Positions 1 to 8,941 of a DNA stretch of 64,000 nt are shown in pieces; positions within the stretch are counted from its first letter, which is position 1; each line of letters starts with the position of its first letter. Made by a program: the position numbers and the translations under genes. The notes below the pieces were generated by a model, which saw nothing but the letters and a program-made list of their open reading frames with translations, made no database searches and was not told where the DNA came from. The stretch lies in contig NZ_JAIVFW010000004.1 of assembly GCF_020829595.1 (NCBI RefSeq), positions 62,001 to 126,000 on the forward strand. The letters run 5' to 3'. The stretch comes from Nostoc sp. CHAB 5844. Its GTDB lineage: Bacteria; Cyanobacteriota; Cyanobacteriia; Cyanobacteriales; Nostocaceae.

Positions 1-2
1 CT

Positions 3-308
3 TCTTGGGTAAGTCAAGAAAGTTGGCAAGCACTGACTCCTGAACAAAAAGGAACTTTTGCTAATATCTGCCCAGATTTTGTAGTTGAATTAAGCTCTAG
101 TTCGGATACCCTCAAGTCTCTGCAAGAGAAAATGAGGGAGTACATCGAAAATGGCGCAAAACTCGGCTGGTTAATCGATCCGCAGCAGCGACGGGTAGAA
201 ATTTATCGCGCAAGTTTGGCTGTGGAAGTGTTAGAAAATCCGGCTGAGTTGTCGGGTGAAGCAGTGTTGGCAGGTTTTGTCTTGAATTTACGTCGGGTGT
301 GGGATTGA
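3..308 (+). CDS. Uma2 family (PD-(D/E)xK) protein, C-terminal part
   Basis: The frame is open from base 3 to the stop at 306-308 and gives about 101 residues; the N-terminal half lies outside the window. The visible part has the Uma2 pattern: PDFVVELSSSSDTL, then a helix with KMREYIENGAKLGWLIDP and QRRVEIYR. In this family the Asp of PDFVVE and the Glu of the same strand belong to the PD-(D/E)xK nuclease-like core. Uma2 proteins are very numerous in cyanobacteria and their biological role is poorly defined. The gene is convergent with the SDR gene that ends 10 bases downstream. Confidence 0.85.
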   Translation, partial: SWVSQESWQALTPEQKGTFANICPDFVVELSSSSDTLKSLQEKMREYIENGAKLGWLIDPQQRRVEIYRASLAVEVLENPAELSGEAVLAGFVLNLRRVWD

Positions 309-318
309 AATTAGTTAT

Positions 319-1275
319 TTAATTTTTTCTAGGCACACCACTAATTTTCAACACATCACTCATGGTTGCACAATAATTTGACAAGCCAAAAGTAGCAGGA
401 TTGACAGCTTTCTCATAAGTAAAATGGCGATAGTTCATGCAGAATCTATCCCAAGCCGCCATTTGAATGCGAAACACGGCGATAATCAAATTAGCTAACG
501 ATAAAGATAAGGGAATACGAAAGTAAATTTTTTTGCCAAGATAAGCGCAAACTTCTTTTATTGCTTGGTTAGCGGTGAGTCTTGCTTGACCTAAAACTAA
601 CTTACGTTGTTCTTGTGTTTGGGGTGGATGTTCAATTAAATATTGCACGACGGTAGCAATATCTTGGCCGTGGATAAAGTGAAAACTGCCGTCTGCTTGC
701 AAAAAGCGAATTAAATTAATATATTTGGTGACTTCGGGAATGCCTAACGTTGCGTGAGAATAGGGTTTATTAGCATCACCGCCTAAAACTAATGTGGGAA
801 AAACTGTGGTAATTTTAGGTGCGATCGCTAACTTTTCTTTTTCATGCAAGCATTCGTATTTAGAACCGATATAATCTGTCCCAATCTCACCAGCTTCTTT
901 GAGAGGTTGATTTTTGTTATCTAAAACACTAGCTGTGGAAAAATAAATTACCTGTTCGCAGCGTTCTGGATCTAATAAACTTAGCAATTCAATGGTTTTC
1001 GAGACATTAATATCATAAGTATTATTACCTCCCCAAGCTGTTGCTGTTAAAACTGCTGTGTCAATTGTAGATAATAAATCAGCAAAACGTTTAATTTCTT
1101 GCATATCGCCTTGCAAGACGGTAACATCTGGACGTAATTGCGTATTGACTTGCAGTTTATTAGGGTTTCTAACGAGTAAAAATAACTCGTGATTTGTATT
1201 TTGAATTAATGCTTCTGAGATGTAATGACCAATGCAGCCACTTGCGCCTGTGACTAAAATTCTTTTCTGACTCAT
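319..1275 (-). CDS. NAD(P)-dependent epimerase/dehydratase (extended SDR family)
   Basis: A 318-residue Rossmann-fold protein. The N-terminus carries the TGASGCIG nucleotide-binding motif (residues 9-16), and the catalytic Tyr and Lys of an SDR are visible as Y135 and K139 in YIGSK. GHYISEALI after the glycine motif is typical of NAD-dependent epimerase/dehydratase-like proteins. The substrate cannot be read from the sequence; relatives act on nucleotide sugars, flavonoid-like alcohols or sterols. The gene stands alone: it converges with the Uma2 gene at its 3' end and has an Uma2 remnant upstream. Confidence 0.85.
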   Translation of the reverse strand: MSQKRILVTGASGCIGHYISEALIQNTNHELFLLVRNPNKLQVNTQLRPDVTVLQGDMQEIKRFADLLSTIDTAVLTATAWGGNNTYDINVSKTIELLSLLDPERCEQVIYFSTASVLDNKNQPLKEAGEIGTDYIGSKYECLHEKEKLAIAPKITTVFPTLVLGGDANKPYSHATLGIPEVTKYINLIRFLQADGSFHFIHGQDIATVVQYLIEHPPQTQEQRKLVLGQARLTANQAIKEVCAYLGKKIYFRIPLSLSLANLIIAVFRIQMAAWDRFCMNYRHFTYEKAVNPATFGLSNYCATMSDVLKISGVPRKN

Positions 1276-1387
1276 AGTAAGTTTTTTATAAATTAAGAGT
1301 TAAAAATAAGATAAAATGTTCCGCTTAAAAAATTATTTATTTTTACAGCAATAAGCAAAATGGCTGGGTACTGAATTCTTACAAAGT

Positions 1388-1612
1388 TTATCCTAATGAT
1401 ACATCTTCATAAATATTAGTTAAAGAACAAAAGAAACTTATGCTGGTAAACTGTAATTCTTGATTTCCTCTATAACTATAAAGCTCCCATCTGCTTTCTG
1501 CATTACGCCGAAAACAATCAATTCTCTGACGGTTTTGGCTGATTAATACATATTCTTGCAATGTTTCTATTTCTTGATAATCACTAAATTTATCACCTCT
1601 ATCTAAAGTTTT
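1388..1612 (-). pseudogene. Uma2 family C-terminal remnant
   Basis: On the minus strand the segment translates to LDRGDKFSDYQ, LQEYVLISQNRQRIDCFRR and a final stretch ending NIYEDVSLG before a stop at 1388-1390. This matches the C-terminal half of Uma2 proteins (YDRGDKFxxYRxxPxLQEYVLI). In the same frame a TGA lies just upstream near 1617, and no N-terminal half with the PDxxxE strand is present. I read it as a decayed 3' fragment. The rest of the 401-base interval from 1276 to 1676 shows nothing I can name. Confidence 0.7.
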
Positions 1613-1676
1613 TTTACATCAGCAATTATTATGTCTTTGTGGTTAAAAAATTGTCACCACAAAGACACAAAGGTAG

Positions 1677-2738
1677 TTAACTCACCAGTGCTGCTGTACT
1701 GAGTTGCTTGGCTGTTTCAAAGAAGAAAGCGACGTTTTCTTCAGGGGTATCTGGTAGTACACCATGGCCGAGGTTGAGGATATGACCCCAATTGCCAGCT
1801 TTGCGAACGGTATCATGAATGCGATCGCGGATGAACTCTTTGGAACCATAGAGTACACCAGGATCAAGATTACCTTGTACTTTGACGTGCTTGCCTAATC
1901 TGGCGCGAGCATCTGCCATGTCTACTGCCCAATCAACTGTAACAATATCAGCACCAGATTGAGCCATTCTTTCTAACACACCAGCACTACCGCTAACTAA
2001 AAGAATTAGCGGGGTGTTGGAGTGGGTTTGTTTGATTTGCTGGAATACCCGTCGCTGATAAGGCAGGGCAAAGGTATCATAATCTTGAGGGCTTAATTGT
2101 CCTGCCCAAGAATCGAACATTTGCACTACTTGAGCGCCGCAGTCAATTTGGTAACGCGCATAAACAGCGATCGCATCTGCCAATTTTGTCAGCAGTTGGT
2201 GTAAAATTGCCGGGTCTGAGAAGGCCAAGTTTTTGATCACGGAATAGGTTTTAGAACCTTTTCCTTCGACTGCATAAGCAGCTAACGTCCACGGCGCACC
2301 GACAAAGCCTAATACTGTTGATTTATTGCCCACTTCTTGGCGCAACGCCTGCAAGATGGGTTTAATAAACGGTAATGATGCCTCTGGATCTAAATTATGC
2401 AGGCTATCAACTTGTGCTTGAGTGCGAATGGGCGAATAAATGATTGGCCCTTTACCTTCCGCAATGTCCATATCAATGCCCAAACCAGGCAATGGGGTTA
2501 CAATGTCGGAAAATAAAATCACTCCGTCCGGCTGGAAGGCTCTCCAAGGTTGCAGGGATACTTCAATCGCTACTTCGGGAATTTCGGAGCGATCGCGAAA
2601 TGAAGGATACTTTTCCCTTAAGTCTCGGTACGCCTTCATATATCGTCCCGCTTGTCGCATCATCCATACGGGGGGACGATCTACTATTTCACCACGAGCA
2701 GCCCGCAGGAGATGAGGGGCCGTTGAGGAAACACCCAT
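1677..2738 (-). CDS. hemE: Uroporphyrinogen decarboxylase
   Basis: The 353-residue protein is full length for HemE, which removes four acetate carboxyls from uroporphyrinogen III to give coproporphyrinogen III, a cytosolic step shared by haem and chlorophyll synthesis. The N-terminal signature [14 protein letters not shown] is intact, followed by FSDIVTPL with the catalytic Asp, FVGAPWTLA, and the C-terminal GNLDPGVL and [16 protein letters not shown] motifs. The start at 2738 gives [17 protein letters not shown], the usual cyanobacterial N-terminus. It appears monocistronic, with the membrane-protein gene at 2855 transcribed divergently. Confidence 0.97.
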   Translation of the reverse strand: MGVSSTAPHLLRAARGEIVDRPPVWMMRQAGRYMKAYRDLREKYPSFRDRSEIPEVAIEVSLQPWRAFQPDGVILFSDIVTPLPGLGIDMDIAEGKGPIIYSPIRTQAQVDSLHNLDPEASLPFIKPILQALRQEVGNKSTVLGFVGAPWTLAAYAVEGKGSKTYSVIKNLAFSDPAILHQLLTKLADAIAVYARYQIDCGAQVVQMFDSWAGQLSPQDYDTFALPYQRRVFQQIKQTHSNTPLILLVSGSAGVLERMAQSGADIVTVDWAVDMADARARLGKHVKVQGNLDPGVLYGSKEFIRDRIHDTVRKAGNWGHILNLGHGVLPDTPEENVAFFFETAKQLSTAALVS

Positions 2739-2854
2739 TTAACACTTCATCCTAAGTCACTTTGTTATGTCACTGTTTAGCTTATCATTCTGGGATTACG
2801 CTTTTTCAGAAGGCTTGCTTGAAAAGCCCAAGTCTTAGCTTTACTTAACTTAAT

Positions 2855-3595
2855 ATGCAAACTAATTCTAATAATCCAAATCCTTCTAATGTTGCAGCTA
2901 CTAATAGCAATTCTCCGTCAGGAAAATTATTAATACCTCGTTCCCAACGACGCAAGTTTTTTCTAATGTTTACTAGTATGACAGTTTTGGGTTGGGTGGT
3001 GGGTGGTGTTGCCAGTCTTGCTGTAGAAAGAATTCTCACCTCATATCTGGCTGCGGCTGGGTCTTTACAGATGCACACATGGAGTTATTCAATAAGATTA
3101 CTTAGCAATATTGTATTTGCTATGATTTTTGCTGCTGATCAAGCACTAGTAATGCGTCGCTATCTTTCTGGTTGGCGATGGATGATTGCTACTAGCATAG
3201 GTTGGCTAACAGCTGACTATGTAGGTACAGCATGGATTAATTATATTTCCTCAATTGCTAGTTCGCTTAATGAAACTTTATCTCCTGAGTTAGTTATTAT
3301 CTTTGGATTTTTATCAACAATTGCTTATATTTTTTCCGGAGTTTGGTTGGGATTGCTTCAATGGTTAGTAGTACGGCGTTATACAAGCAAATCCTGGTGG
3401 TGGAGTTTTGTTCCTGCCATTGCTTTCTTTTTAATTAGTGTGTTGGTTTGGTTACTATCCTTTGTACAGAATTTCATCCCCGAAGCGATATTGTATGGTA
3501 GTCAACAAGGATTTACAGCAATTATTCTAGGAGTTGTACCAGCTATTGGTTTATGTAGTTTAAAAAGACGCTTACAACGACAAACTCAGGTATAG
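2855..3595 (+). CDS. Multi-pass membrane protein of unknown function
   Basis: A 246-residue protein. A hydrophilic Asn/Ser-rich N-terminus of about 35 residues is followed by several hydrophobic segments: VLGWVVGGVASLAV, NIVFAMIFAA, IFGFLSTIAYIFSGVWLGLL, FVPAIAFFLISVLVWLL and a C-terminal IILGVVPAIGLCSL. This suggests five or six membrane helices. Two WLVVRRY/LVMRRYLSGW-like sequences follow hydrophobic helices and look like a repeated unit. Similar cyanobacterial proteins are annotated only as hypothetical. The 5' end is divergent from hemE. Confidence 0.7.
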   Translation: MQTNSNNPNPSNVAATNSNSPSGKLLIPRSQRRKFFLMFTSMTVLGWVVGGVASLAVERILTSYLAAAGSLQMHTWSYSIRLLSNIVFAMIFAADQALVMRRYLSGWRWMIATSIGWLTADYVGTAWINYISSIASSLNETLSPELVIIFGFLSTIAYIFSGVWLGLLQWLVVRRYTSKSWWWSFVPAIAFFLISVLVWLLSFVQNFIPEAILYGSQQGFTAIILGVVPAIGLCSLKRRLQRQTQV

Positions 3596-3736
3596 AGTTT
3601 CTCATGTTAATGAGGTACATTTTGTTGAGATCAGAGATGCTTAGGCTAGTAAAGGTTTAGCTCATATGTTTGGAAACTGCTATAAGTTGAGGAGAACCCA
3701 GACGTAAACTCAGCAAAATTATTAAAAAATACTCTT

Positions 3737-4462
3737 ATGTTTCACTACAATCCGTTAGAATGTTTACCTTCATCAGCAGAATTACCCGACTCTGACGATA
3801 CGCCCGTGGATAATGAATTACAAATATTAATCCCCAGCTTATTATTAGCGATTTTAACCAGCATTTGGCAAACACGTGAAGACTGGTTTTTTGGTATTAA
3901 TATGGGGATATATTATGCAGTGAGTACACCTGCGATCGTACCCGATGGATTTTTAAGTTTAGGTGTCGAACGTTTTATTGGTGAAAATGGACGTTCTAGT
4001 TATGTAATGTGGGAAGAAGATGGCATTCCGCCAATTTTAACGATAGAGATTGTATCCCAAGCCTATAACTACGAATATGAGCAAAAAAAACTAGATTATG
4101 CTCAATTAGAAGTATTGTATTATGTGATTTACGCGCCAACACGCTTGCGTCGGAAACGCCAACGTCTAGAAGTTTATCGCTTAGTTGATGGAGAATACAT
4201 TTTACAATCTGGCGATAAAATTTGGATGCCAGAAATTGGTTTAGGTATTGGACGAGAACGCGGAACTTATCAAGGAATGACGCGGGAATGGTTGTATTGG
4301 TACGGCGAAAATGGTAGGCGACATTCCACACCAGAAGAACTAGCAACTGCGCGACAACAGCAACTAGAAGAAACCCAAAATCAATTAGACGAAACTCAAA
4401 CCCAGCTTCAAGAACTATTAACTAAATTACAACAAAAAGGAATCGACCTAAACAATCTTTAA
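3737..4462 (+). CDS. Uma2 family protein with C-terminal coiled coil
   Basis: A 241-residue Uma2-family protein. The nuclease-like core is visible as [11 protein letters not shown], then [11 protein letters not shown] and [21 protein letters not shown], the usual order of the PD-(D/E)xK-like residues. After the core, a tail from about residue 205 ([23 protein letters not shown]) predicts a short coiled coil, common in this subfamily. Five bases separate its stop from the aspartoacylase start, so the two genes are probably cotranscribed; I see no functional reason for the pairing. Confidence 0.85.
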   Translation: MFHYNPLECLPSSAELPDSDDTPVDNELQILIPSLLLAILTSIWQTREDWFFGINMGIYYAVSTPAIVPDGFLSLGVERFIGENGRSSYVMWEEDGIPPILTIEIVSQAYNYEYEQKKLDYAQLEVLYYVIYAPTRLRRKRQRLEVYRLVDGEYILQSGDKIWMPEIGLGIGRERGTYQGMTREWLYWYGENGRRHSTPEELATARQQQLEETQNQLDETQTQLQELLTKLQQKGIDLNNL

Positions 4463-4467
4463 AACTT

Positions 4468-5346
4468 ATGGGAAACATAAATTCAGTGGTAATTACTACT
4501 GGCACACATGGCAATGAATTTACAGGCATATATTTAGGTAAAAAGTTTGAACAATTCCCAAACCTGATTCAGCATCCCAGTTTTGATACTCGTGTTTTAT
4601 TGAGTAATCCTAAAGCGTTTGCCGCAGTTAGACGCTATATTGATAAAGATTTAAATCGGTGCTTTGCAACGACAGACTTACAAAATCCGCAACTTACTAG
4701 TTATGAAGATATTTTGGCAAAAAATATTTATTATTTACTAGGTGAAGAAAGTAAAAATCAGCAACAGGTAATTATTGATTTGCATAGTTCAACTGCAAAT
4801 ATGCAGCTAACTATTATTTTAAAAAATCAACATCCATTTTTACTACAATTAGCTGCTGAATTAAGTGAAATTAATCCTGATGTCAGAATTTGTTATTCTC
4901 AACCTACAAGAGACTCGAATTATCTTTGTTCTATATCTGAATTGGGTTTTGCGATTGAAGTCGGGCCTGTAGCGCAAGGAGTTTTAAATGCTGAGTTATT
5001 TCAGAAAACTGAAGTCTTAATTTATCAAGCTTTAGACTATATAGAAAGTTACAACCAAGGGTTAAATCAACAAAGAAATAGCTCACTGACACTTTATCAA
5101 TATACGGGAGTGATTGATTATCCGAGAAACGAGGCTGGCGAAATTCAAGGAATGATTCATCCACAACTTCAGTTTCGAGATTATCAGCCGCTTAACCCTG
5201 GCGAACCAATATTTTTAACTTTTGATGAAAGAGCGATCGCCTACCAAGGCACATCTACAGTTTATCCTATTTTTATTAACGAAGCTGCATATTATGAAAA
5301 AGGCATTGCTATGTGTTTAACTGAAAAGAAAATACTACAAATTTAG
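4468..5346 (+). CDS. Aspartoacylase family zinc hydrolase
   Basis: A 292-residue protein of the AspA / succinylglutamate desuccinylase family, which hydrolyses N-acyl-aspartate (for example N-acetylaspartate) to aspartate and a carboxylic acid. Visible zinc and catalytic motifs are [11 protein letters not shown] (the His and Glu ligands), DKDLNRCF (substrate Arg) and [10 protein letters not shown] (third His), with the catalytic Glu likely in [10 protein letters not shown]. Length fits the family. It directly follows the Uma2 gene with a five-base gap. The exact acyl substrate cannot be told from sequence. Confidence 0.88.
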   Translation: MGNINSVVITTGTHGNEFTGIYLGKKFEQFPNLIQHPSFDTRVLLSNPKAFAAVRRYIDKDLNRCFATTDLQNPQLTSYEDILAKNIYYLLGEESKNQQQVIIDLHSSTANMQLTIILKNQHPFLLQLAAELSEINPDVRICYSQPTRDSNYLCSISELGFAIEVGPVAQGVLNAELFQKTEVLIYQALDYIESYNQGLNQQRNSSLTLYQYTGVIDYPRNEAGEIQGMIHPQLQFRDYQPLNPGEPIFLTFDERAIAYQGTSTVYPIFINEAAYYEKGIAMCLTEKKILQI

Positions 5347-5416
5347 TTATAGGATAGGACTTACGTACAGGTAACAGAAAAACGAACCTTGCAACGCAGC
5401 AGTAGACTTCATTATC

Positions 5417-5746
5417 TTAAAAACGTATATTAAGCAGTAAAAAACAACCACCACTTAATAAAGCAGTAATTACTGCACCTATAATTACACCATTTCTCAT
5501 TGCTATTCGCTGTCGTCTTTGGAGAAAAATACATAATGGAATCACGTAAAAAAGTTGCCAAAATAAAAAACCAAAACCACCAATCATAAAAACGTATAAA
5601 CTAGCATAGCTAATATTTCTAAAATAGACATCTGCGACATAAGCCAGCACAAATATTAATATTATTGCGATCGCATGGCAACCCAATAATAATAATATCC
5701 CTAAAAATGTTTGTAAAATTTCATTTCTATTATTTCTTTGTGTCAT
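5417..5746 (-). CDS. Small membrane protein of unknown function
   Basis: A 109-residue protein with about four hydrophobic segments: FLGILLLLGCHAIAIILIFVL, ASLYVFMIGGFGFLFWQLFYV, then GVIIGAVITALLSGGCFLLL after a basic loop FLQRRQRIAMRNG. It starts 16 bases after the stop of the radical SAM gene on the same strand, so it is probably the second gene of that operon. No family is recognised. The cotranscription with a possibly lipid-directed radical SAM enzyme makes a membrane role plausible but unproven. Confidence 0.65.
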   Translation of the reverse strand: MTQRNNRNEILQTFLGILLLLGCHAIAIILIFVLAYVADVYFRNISYASLYVFMIGGFGFLFWQLFYVIPLCIFLQRRQRIAMRNGVIIGAVITALLSGGCFLLLNIRF

Positions 5747-5762
5747 TAAATTATCCTAAAAC

Positions 5763-7175
5763 TTAATTATTTACCAAAGAATAACCAGCACTTCCTTCAC
5801 GGTAAAAAATATTGAAAGTATCAAACGGAATAATCCTACCATCTGGGTGAACAATATGGATGCAGGAACGCTTCACTGAACGCACATCAAAGTTGAAGGG
5901 GTCGAGAAACTGCACAATCATTACTCGGAAAACATTACTATAGTTAATGTTTTCGGGAACGGGTAACATTGGTAAACAACACAAAAGTTGCTTTAAGGAT
6001 ACAGCCGCAGAATTTGGTGAATGGCTGGTAGAAAATAGTTGAAAAATGTGCTGTTTTAGTTCTTCATTCTGCTCATACAATACGCTGTTCGGCACAATAT
6101 CTACAAAAATCTCTGGATTTATTAAGCTAGTTAGGGGTATAACTTTACCATTAAGTTTTAATGCATAAGCCATCGCTAAACAATCTGGATGGCAGGGAAC
6201 GGGTAAAATATCTTCTGATTTAAAATAGGGACTTTGTTCTAGAATTGACCGACGCACTTGGGTTAAAGTATACCTGTCTCGTTTTTCGTCAAATCCTTCT
6301 AATCTACCTGCGGCTTGTATCGGTTGAAAAGTAACACCGCGAATACATTTTTGTTGTAAGGCGTAATCGATAATTTTACCAATTTCGTGGTCATTTAGTC
6401 CTTTTTTGAGAGTGACAACCAAAGTTGTTGAAATATTATATTCGTTGAGATGTTCAATCGCTTTTGAGCGAATCTCACATAAATCTGCACCGCGTAATTC
6501 TTGTAAAGCCAACTTTTCAAAACTATCAAACTGCAGATATAATTCAATTCCCGGCAGATATTGACTGAGGCGATCGCAAAATGATTTATACTTAGCAATC
6601 TTCACGCCATTGGTATTAATCATCAAGTGCTTAATTGGCTTACTCTTGGCAATATCTAATATTTGAAAAAACTCTGGATGAATAGTGGGTTCGCCACCAC
6701 TGAGTTGGACTATCTGCGGTTCACCTTCATTTGCTACCACCGCATCAATCATTTTTTCGATATGTGCTAAAGTGCGATGACGACGGGGTTGATGAGATAT
6801 TTCCGAAACCTCTGCTGCACCAGAATCAGCATAACAAATCGGGCATGAAAGATTGCATCTATCGGTTACTTCTACTAAAGTTAAACAACTATGCTGTTCA
6901 TGGTCAGGACACAAACCACAATCATAAGGACAACCGTGTTTGATTGGTGTATTAAACCTTAAGGGCATATCCCCTGGTTTAATAAATTGGAGTGATTTTT
7001 TGTAATATTCAATATCATCTGCTATCAAAACTTTTTCCTGTCCATGCGTCGGACAGTGTTTAATCATATAAACACAACCATCTTGAAAAATAATTTTAGC
7101 TTCGACTTTCACAAGGCATTTAGAGCAAATGCTATTTGTTAAAGCGTAAAAAAGGTAGTTTCTGGTAAGATTCAT
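5763..7175 (-). CDS. Radical SAM protein, MJ0619/Tes-like (COG1964 type)
   Basis: A 470-residue radical SAM protein. The SAM cluster motif is C107-NLS-C111-PI-C114 followed by YADSG, with the SGGEPTIHPE motif downstream. Unusually many additional cysteines lie before it: C17 and C20, C34, C41, and the GCPYDCGLCPDH block with C82, C86, C89 and then C97. This order (CxxC, CPTHG, GCPxDCGLCPxH, RCNLxCPICxA) is that of the COG1964 group, which includes the archaeal tetraether lipid synthase Tes. Other members modify different substrates or are uncharacterised, so the function stays open. It is followed by a small membrane-protein gene in a likely operon. Confidence 0.82.
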   Translation of the reverse strand: MNLTRNYLFYALTNSICSKCLVKVEAKIIFQDGCVYMIKHCPTHGQEKVLIADDIEYYKKSLQFIKPGDMPLRFNTPIKHGCPYDCGLCPDHEQHSCLTLVEVTDRCNLSCPICYADSGAAEVSEISHQPRRHRTLAHIEKMIDAVVANEGEPQIVQLSGGEPTIHPEFFQILDIAKSKPIKHLMINTNGVKIAKYKSFCDRLSQYLPGIELYLQFDSFEKLALQELRGADLCEIRSKAIEHLNEYNISTTLVVTLKKGLNDHEIGKIIDYALQQKCIRGVTFQPIQAAGRLEGFDEKRDRYTLTQVRRSILEQSPYFKSEDILPVPCHPDCLAMAYALKLNGKVIPLTSLINPEIFVDIVPNSVLYEQNEELKQHIFQLFSTSHSPNSAAVSLKQLLCCLPMLPVPENINYSNVFRVMIVQFLDPFNFDVRSVKRSCIHIVHPDGRIIPFDTFNIFYREGSAGYSLVNN

Positions 7176-7530
7176 AAATATTTTACTTAATTATCGAAAC
7201 AGATTGAAGGAGGCAGAAGGCAGCTATGCTGGAGGTTTTATTCAGCTATAGGATTCAGACCCCTCCTGAATAAGAGCCACCAAATTTTAAGAAAGGTGGT
7301 CAACAAGACAGTGGTGGGTCTTTTTCCTCCACTAATTTATTCTGAATTCTGAATTCTGACTCCTGAATTCTTCTTCAATGCATAGTACCAATTCTCTGTA
7401 GAGATGCACATAATCTATCAGCTTCAAATGTCTCCAGCTGAATTTGGCTAAAGTCGAGTTAGTGGTGAGTTAATCACAAAACAGAAAAATTGGCTTTCCA
7501 CAGCAATTTTAATGAGGACGTAGATTAAAA
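7176..7530. repeat. Intergenic region with GAATTCT heptamer element
   Basis: No gene is seen in these 355 bases. From about 7240 to 7376 lies a copy of a dispersed element whose ends are inverted heptamer-like runs (GATTCAGAC on the left; TTCTGAATTCTGAATTC, then CTCCTGAATTC on the right). Related copies lie at about 30850-31022, 36195-36378, 46783-46980 and 51945-52140. The remaining bases up to 7530 would hold the promoter of the creatininase-family gene. Confidence 0.55.
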
Positions 7531-8277
7531 ATGTTACTACATTTGAGTACTTGGCAAGAAGTTGAAGCTTATTTACAGCAATCTAGGGGTATAATTTTCC
7601 CGATTGGTTCTACAGAACAACATGGGCCGACGGGGTTAATTGGTACTGATGCGATTTGTGCAGAAGCGATCGCTCGTGGAGTGGGTGAAGCAACAGGGGC
7701 GATCGTTGGCCCTACAATCAATGTGGGGATGGCATTACACCACACCGCCTTTCCTGGCACAATTAGTCTGCGCCCCAGCACTTTAATTCAAGTGGTGCGA
7801 GACTACGTAACTAGTTTAGTCAAAGTTGGTTTTAGCAAATTCTACTTTATCAACGGCCACGGAGGTAACATTGCTACTCTCAAAGCTGCTTTCTCGGAAA
7901 CTTACGCTCACCTAGAAGATTTACACATTTCCCATGTTCATCAGGTGCAATGTCAGGTAGCCAACTGGTTTATGTGCAAATCTGTATATCAGTTAGCTAA
8001 AGAATTATACGGTGATCAAGAAGGATCTCATGCTACCCCTAGTGAAGTAGCTGTGACGCAATATGTTTATCCAGAGGCAATTAAGCAAGCACCCCTCTCC
8101 CCAGAAGTTGCGCGTGGACACAACATTTATAGTGCAGCTGACTTTCGCAACCGTTACCCAGATGGACGTATGGGTTCAAATCCCGCTTTAGCAACACCAG
8201 AACACGGTAAGCAGTTTTATGACTTGGCGGTGAAAGAACTCAGTAATGGATATTTGCAATTTCTGAACGCAGATTAA
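7531..8277 (+). CDS. Creatininase family amidohydrolase
   Basis: A 248-residue protein of the creatininase / FAPy deformylase / MftE-like family of metal-dependent amidohydrolases. Metal-binding residues are visible in IGSTEQHGPTGLIGTDA (Glu, His and Asp), in INGHGGN and in EGSHATPSEV (Glu). Length and motif order fit the whole family. Members hydrolyse creatinine, deformylate purine or riboflavin-pathway intermediates, or trim a mycofactocin precursor, so the substrate is not assigned. It stands alone, divergent from the radical SAM operon. Confidence 0.88.
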   Translation: MLLHLSTWQEVEAYLQQSRGIIFPIGSTEQHGPTGLIGTDAICAEAIARGVGEATGAIVGPTINVGMALHHTAFPGTISLRPSTLIQVVRDYVTSLVKVGFSKFYFINGHGGNIATLKAAFSETYAHLEDLHISHVHQVQCQVANWFMCKSVYQLAKELYGDQEGSHATPSEVAVTQYVYPEAIKQAPLSPEVARGHNIYSAADFRNRYPDGRMGSNPALATPEHGKQFYDLAVKELSNGYLQFLNAD

Positions 8278-8941
8278 GGTATGATATCATGTCCGGTTAA
8301 ACACTTATAATATCTGTAGGTTGGGTTGAGGAACGAAACCCAACACGCTTATCTAAATTTATGTTGGGTTGAACGGCAGTGAAACCCAACCTACATTGAT
8401 AGATTTTATTATAAGTAATCACCCGAACTTGATATGACAGAGGACAGGTAACAGGTAAGCTAATGTGCGTTTAAGTTGCATATTCTCTGGTTAAGACTGT
8501 CATTGGTCATTAGTCCTCTGTTACAAAGTTGAGGCAGTCCGTTGGCGGGGTTTCCCCGCTTAAAGGAACTGCCTTCTGCCTCATCCCAACTATAAATTTT
8601 CTTACCTATCTGACTTGAAAGTGCTGAGAGCCAGTCGAGTGGGCGGCTCTGCCACGCCACTTGCTACAACGGGGGGAACCCCCGCAACGCAGTGGCTCGA
8701 CTTGAGCGAACTGGCGTTGCTGAGTGCTGAGTAAAAATACTAGTCCTCAATCTCTCTTTCATGTGTTTTGGTGTACGCAGTTCATGATGGCTACTTATCA
8801 TACTGATGAGCCGGAACTGATTCTCAAGTTATATGGAGGTTTTCTACTGAGGATGCCAGAGTCAAACTCAAATATGTTTATCCTGTTTTGACCAGGAAGA
8901 ATTGGTTAATTCTATTGCAACATTTTAGCTGTGCCAGTCCA
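8278..8941. repeat. Repeat-filled intergenic region
   Basis: No gene is seen in these 664 bases. Positions 8315-8395 form an inverted-repeat element whose ends read TGTAGGTTGGGTT and its complement AACCCAACCTACA. Positions about 8528-8735 hold GC-rich repeats with motifs GGTTTCCCCGC, GGGGGGAACCCCCGC and CAGTGGCTCGACTTGAG, ending in the GAGTGCT heptamer. The same motifs occur at about 25807-26004, 29243-29395, 34783-34965, 48355-48450 and 50903-50983. Confidence 0.7.
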
